NCBI GenBank assembly: GCA_030609625.1
Contig: JAUWBX010000064.1
Coordinates: forward strand, 1-7,920
Length of the DNA: 7,920 nucleotides
Source of the DNA: Phycisphaerae bacterium
GTDB lineage: Bacteria > Planctomycetota > Phycisphaerae > Sedimentisphaerales > Anaerobacaceae
Reading direction: 5' to 3'
Part shown: positions 5,325 through 7,920 of the stretch, piece after piece
How positions within the stretch are numbered: the stretch's first letter is position 1
How the letters are laid out: every line of letters begins with the position of its first letter
Program-made: the position numbers and the translations under genes
Notes under the pieces: generated by a model
Told to the model about the DNA's origin: nothing
The model's database searches: none
What the model saw: the letters and a program-made list of their open reading frames with translations, nothing else

Positions 5325-5912
5325 TTATGATCTTACAAATTCTAATAGATGCTTATATTCTCCCCCGTCGGCAGCGATTAGTGACTCGATATATCTCTTT
5401 CTGTCATCGCTGGATTTTACGAGATTGGCATTTCCCCATGTAAAAGGAGGTCTGCTTAAAATATTTTCCAAAAGAATATCGGCTATTAATCTGGCATGTC
5501 TACCATTACCATTGGGAAACAAATGTATGGATACCAGCCGATGGTGAAACCGAGCTGCTATTTCATCCTCCGAGAAAGTTTTATTCTCGATCCAGTATTT
5601 AATATCATCACATAATTTTTCCAACTCGATAGAAATCCTGTACCAAGAGACACCAATACTTTTCTCGCTTTGTCTAAACGTCCCCGCCCACTTCCATACA
5701 TTACAGAACATTTTACTGTGCAATAACTTCATAAAAGATTCGTTCAGGACATCCTTTGGTTTACGCTCTTCTATCCACGTCAAAGCTTCATTGATATTAT
5801 CCTGTTCCCATCTGTCGAGTTCGGCTCGTGTGGTGATGTGGGTAAGCAAAAGTCCTTCTATTTCATCTGCATTTATTGGTGTTGCGCCTTCCGGATAGTC
5901 AAGCTCAATCAT
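5325..5912 (-). CDS. Mobile mystery protein B, Fic-domain protein
   Basis: This 195-residue Fic-fold protein is the second gene of the pair known as mobile mystery proteins A and B. The Fic active-site loop is HLFPNGNGRHAR (130-141), with catalytic H130, the phosphate-binding GNGR and R141. Leucine replaces the usual proline in HPF. An N-terminal TPINADEIEGL (11-21) and the segment VWKWAGTFRQSEKSIG (72-87) are also typical of Fic proteins of this group. Fic enzymes usually transfer AMP or another nucleotide to a protein target, and the intact motif suggests an active enzyme. The start codon overlaps the stop of the upstream regulator gene by four bases (ATGA, 5912-5909), so translation is coupled. 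The layout resembles a toxin with its regulator, though toxicity of this family is an inference from Fic biology. No separate anti-Fic peptide is obvious. Confidence 0.87.
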   Translation of the reverse strand: MIELDYPEGATPINADEIEGLLLTHITTRAELDRWEQDNINEALTWIEERKPKDVLNESFMKLLHSKMFCNVWKWAGTFRQSEKSIGVSWYRISIELEKLCDDIKYWIENKTFSEDEIAARFHHRLVSIHLFPNGNGRHARLIADILLENILSRPPFTWGNANLVKSSDDRKRYIESLIAADGGEYKHLLEFVRS

Positions 5913-6376
5913 TTTTCATCCCATAGTGATTTTGGCATTGTATTAATAATATCCACGATTAGATCTTTTAGCGATTTTTCTTTTTCACTGTTACTGAGTT
6001 CCTGTTTTTCCAATCGCATCATTTGATTACTACGAGCCGCGCGTTTTTGGGCTACTAATTTAGCCTGGTTTCTTACCGTTTGTTCCAGGCTGTCTCTGGG
6101 TACAAAAGCGTAAACAAATATACAGTCCATCGCCTCCGCTACATTTCTTAGTGTTTCAAGTCTGACTTTTCCAAGTTTTTCGTCTTGTTCAATACGCGAA
6201 ACACGTTGTTTATTGACATTTAAACGTATTGCAAGCTGTTCTCCTGTCATACCAAGCGCATTACGTATAGCACGGATCCAACCCTTTCCAGGTGGAACCA
6301 GTGTTTTTAGTGGCTCAAAACGCTTTAACGTGGCATCTAATTGTTCCCTGGCAAGTTTTTTATGTTTTGCTTTCAT
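5909..6376 (-). CDS. Mobile mystery protein A, Xre-type HTH regulator
   Basis: This 155-residue protein has a helix-turn-helix of Xre/Cro type at about 35-83, including GMTGEQLAIRLNVNKQRVSR (42-61) and IEQDEKLGKVRLETLRNVAE (62-81). The family label rests on the HTH position after an LVPPGKGWIRAIR segment (26-38) and on the adjacent Fic gene; A and B are known to occur together, often on mobile DNA. The C-terminal 60 residues are charged and helical (QKRAARSNQMMRLEKQEL). The start is ATG 6376 with AGGTG five bases upstream. It most likely represses its own operon through the three palindromic sites at 6416-6499 and may also restrain the Fic protein; both roles are inferred from layout. Confidence 0.87.
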   Translation of the reverse strand: MKAKHKKLAREQLDATLKRFEPLKTLVPPGKGWIRAIRNALGMTGEQLAIRLNVNKQRVSRIEQDEKLGKVRLETLRNVAEAMDCIFVYAFVPRDSLEQTVRNQAKLVAQKRAARSNQMMRLEKQELSNSEKEKSLKDLIVDIINTMPKSLWDEK

Positions 6377-6415
6377 GTTTACACCTATGAAATTCGAACA
6401 TTATCTCTATGTGCA

Positions 6416-6433
6416 GTCTACCTATTTATAGAC
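6416..6433. promoter_or_regulatory. Operator copy 1 of the Fic module
   Basis: GTCTACCTATTTATAGAC is an 18-bp sequence with perfect GTCTA/TAGAC ends. It is the copy nearest the regulator gene and contains a minus-strand TATAAA (6430-6425). Confidence 0.8.
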
Positions 6434-6448
6434 TATATCGGCACATGA

Positions 6449-6466
6449 GTCTACATAATTATAGAC
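6449..6466. promoter_or_regulatory. Operator copy 2 of the Fic module
   Basis: GTCTACATAATTATAGAC is the most symmetric of the three copies and starts exactly 33 bp from copy 1. Its minus strand supplies a perfect TATAAT (6463-6458). Confidence 0.8.
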
Positions 6467-6486
6467 AAAACCCCAAAAAACGTCTA
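6458..6486 (-). promoter_or_regulatory. Promoter of the mobile mystery A-B operon, within the operators
   Basis: On the minus strand -35 TAGACG (6486-6481) lies in operator copy 3 and -10 TATAAT (6463-6458) in copy 2, with a 17-base spacer. The same register gives a second, weaker promoter, TAGACT (6453-6448) with TATAAA (6430-6425). Repressor bound to the operators would block both. Confidence 0.65.
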
Positions 6487-6499
6487 TGTATTTATGGAC
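6482..6499. promoter_or_regulatory. Operator copy 3 of the Fic module
   Basis: GTCTATGTATTTATGGAC starts exactly 33 bp from copy 2, with one mismatch between its arms. I see no fourth copy at the next 33-bp step. Confidence 0.75.
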
Positions 6500-6874
6500 T
6501 GCTTTTACTCGCTTTCTGGCTAATTTTTCAATCAAAAACGATGATACCCCTCTCAATTGATTATTCACACGCCTAGTGTTCGGTATTTTGCGTTAAGATG
6601 GGTAAGAATTTAGCGAAAAATCAACCAAAAACGCTGATACCTAAAAACAAAAATCAGAATTTTTGAAATTTTTTTTATTCATTTCTACATAAGCACTTAC
6701 GAAAAAAGCTTCCTTTAAAAATTCTGCAATTTTCGTATCAAACGTGCAGGTAGCTCTAATTATAGAAGCAGTGATTTGCAACTCGTAGTTGGAAGACGGC
6801 AATTGGTTAATGGCAAATAGTAATTGGTAATTATTTGACCATTTAACCAGCAACCCAAAAACGGAGTTCTAAGT
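6500..6874. other. Gene-free spacer between the Fic module and the portal gene
   Basis: This AT-rich stretch of 375 bp has no convincing ORF. It includes a direct repeat, AAAAACGATGATACC (6534-6548) and AAAAACGCTGATACC (6627-6641), with one mismatch and 93 bp apart. Low-complexity AATTGGTTAAT / AATTGGTAAT repeats lie at about 6800-6835. GGAG at 6863-6866 serves the portal gene. Confidence 0.6.
6534..6641. repeat. Pair of 15-bp direct repeats
   Basis: AAAAACGATGATACC at 6534-6548 and AAAAACGCTGATACC at 6627-6641 differ at one base. TCAA precedes both in slightly different spacing. They may be a junction duplication or regulator sites; nothing decides between these. Confidence 0.4.
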
Positions 6875-7920
6875 ATGGGATTTGAACTTGATATCTTTCA
6901 AGATGAACGACTTGAGGCCGACTATATTGAGTGGCTCGTTGATGAACAGTCGGTCGATGTTCGAGGGCACTTTGAGAAGTTGTGGGAATATTACGCAAAC
7001 CCCAGGATGGAAATACACAGCGCCGGTGCTTGCGACAGAAAGGTGAATGAATCAGGGCGGTGCTACGTGCAGGCGCAAGAGTATGGGCTTCCTGTGAGAA
7101 TAACAGGGCTTGTACATAGTGGGCAGGTAGGTGTCTTCGGCGCAAGGAGTGCCCGCGAGGTGCAGCGAAAAGAAGTGGTAATCGAGAACGATATCGCGTG
7201 GCGGATAAATGCAACGGTGGATTTTCTGTTCGGCAAGCCGATTAGTTTTGTTTCGAAATCGCCGGATGGCCAAAAAAGTGCAGAAATTGGGGCGATATTA
7301 AAGGCACTGTTTGCGGCCAACGGCGCTATCGGATTTTTCCAGGATATGGCGGTGCTCGGAAGTGTTTATGGTTTTGTCGATTGTTTCATCAGGCCTGGCA
7401 AAGAAATCATCGAACGCATTTCCTCTTCCTCCCAAACCCTCTCACGGGGTTCCCGCAAAGCGGGCCCCCTCGAAGATGTGCTGCAATTGACACAGACAAT
7501 CGGCCTGGAACTGATTGAAGCACCGAGAGCACTACCTGTCCTGGATGAAAACGACTATAAAAAGATAAGATATTACGTGCAGCACTTCTACCAGAAGAAA
7601 AACTCATTGAGCAAGAAAAGCTCGTTTCTATCAAGAATATTATCCGGGGGCAAACGAAGCAGTAATAGTCGGCAAATAGTTGCGGTGACGGAGATTACTT
7701 CTGATGTGGCTTACCAGAGATATGAAGACAAGCAGCTTGTTGAGCAGTCGCAATTGCCGTGGGGTTTTCTGCCGGTGGTGCATATCCAAAACATTGCTCA
7801 GCCCTACTACTATGAGGGGCTAAGCGAAGTCGAGCCATTGATACCGCTACAAGACGAGCTTAATACCAGACTGAGTGACAGGGCCAGCAGAATTACATTC
7901 CAGTCGTTTAAGATGTATCT
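6875..7920 (+). CDS. Phage portal protein, SPP1 gp6-like (partial, C-terminus beyond window)
   Basis: The frame starts at ATG 6875, eight bases after GGAG, and stays open for 348 codons to the right edge. Portal proteins form the dodecameric ring at the capsid vertex through which DNA is packaged. Recognition rests on the pattern INATVDFLFGKPISF (about 115-129), YYVQHFYQKKNSL (about 233-245), VAVTEITSDVAYQRY near 270, and especially the closing YYYEGLSEVEPLIPLQDELN followed by RLSDRASRITFQSFKMYL, which fits the SPP1 gp6-like family. No signal peptide or membrane helix is seen. A serine-rich stretch at about residues 183-199 (ISSSSQTLSRGSRKAGP) coincides with a GC-rich hairpin in the DNA and looks like an in-frame insertion. 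Neither a terminase gene nor any structural gene lies upstream here. Confidence 0.85.
   Translation, partial: MGFELDIFQDERLEADYIEWLVDEQSVDVRGHFEKLWEYYANPRMEIHSAGACDRKVNESGRCYVQAQEYGLPVRITGLVHSGQVGVFGARSAREVQRKEVVIENDIAWRINATVDFLFGKPISFVSKSPDGQKSAEIGAILKALFAANGAIGFFQDMAVLGSVYGFVDCFIRPGKEIIERISSSSQTLSRGSRKAGPLEDVLQLTQTIGLELIEAPRALPVLDENDYKKIRYYVQHFYQKKNSLSKKSSFLSRILSGGKRSSNSRQIVAVTEITSDVAYQRYEDKQLVEQSQLPWGFLPVVHIQNIAQPYYYEGLSEVEPLIPLQDELNTRLSDRASRITFQSFKMY
7446..7468. repeat. GC-rich hairpin inside the portal gene
   Basis: CCCGC-AAA-GCGGG (7452-7464) is extended by GGGG (7446-7449) and CCCC (7465-7468) with TT bulged. It lies within a locally C-rich, codon-atypical patch (7421-7470) of the portal gene that stays in frame. 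Confidence 0.55.

Noticed and set aside
6843..7214. Minus-strand ORFs opposite the portal gene
   Set aside because: The plus-strand frame carries recognisable portal sequence; these frames are antisense shadows rich in Arg, Pro and His.

Overview
The window looks like accessory DNA of a bacterial chromosome or MAG contig that carries pieces of a prophage. The host may be a planctomycete of the Phycisphaerae type. That guess rests on protein style, mixed GC content and the many short CCCGAT/ATCGGG palindromes, and on no marker gene, so it is weak.

Layout. (1) Positions 1-2445, minus strand, hold a phage-type early operon. A TTGACA-16-TAAAAT promoter and a structured leader of about 120 nt precede a double helix-turn-helix protein (1907-2323). 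Next come a small stand-alone ABC-type ATPase (1202-1879), a fractured replication-module gene of DUF1376 type (456-1137), and the first 38 codons of a related gene that leaves the window at the left edge. The fractured gene is cut by several small palindromes, and taking them out restores one long reading frame. The ATPase C-terminus is itself encoded by two copies of the same palindrome. (2) Positions 2446-3311 have no credible gene. They hold a REP-like repeat cluster and a 149-bp segment bounded by perfect 12-bp inverted repeats. (3) Positions 3312-5255, plus strand, encode a SagB-type flavin oxidoreductase and a PfkB/ribokinase-family sugar or nucleoside kinase. (4) Positions 5325-6376, minus strand, encode the 'mobile mystery' pair: an Xre-type regulator (A) and a Fic-domain protein (B), with overlapping stop and start codons. 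Upstream lie three 18-bp operator-like palindromes spaced exactly 33 bp apart, placed so that neighbouring copies supply the -35 and -10 hexamers of two promoters. (5) From 6875 to the right edge runs the first 348 codons of an SPP1 gp6-like phage portal protein.

As a whole, a leftward early phage arm and a rightward structural arm flank about 4.5 kb of metabolic and toxin-antitoxin-like cargo. No terminase lies next to the portal gene. The most notable points are the repeated palindrome insertions into coding sequence and the operator/promoter array of the Fic module.
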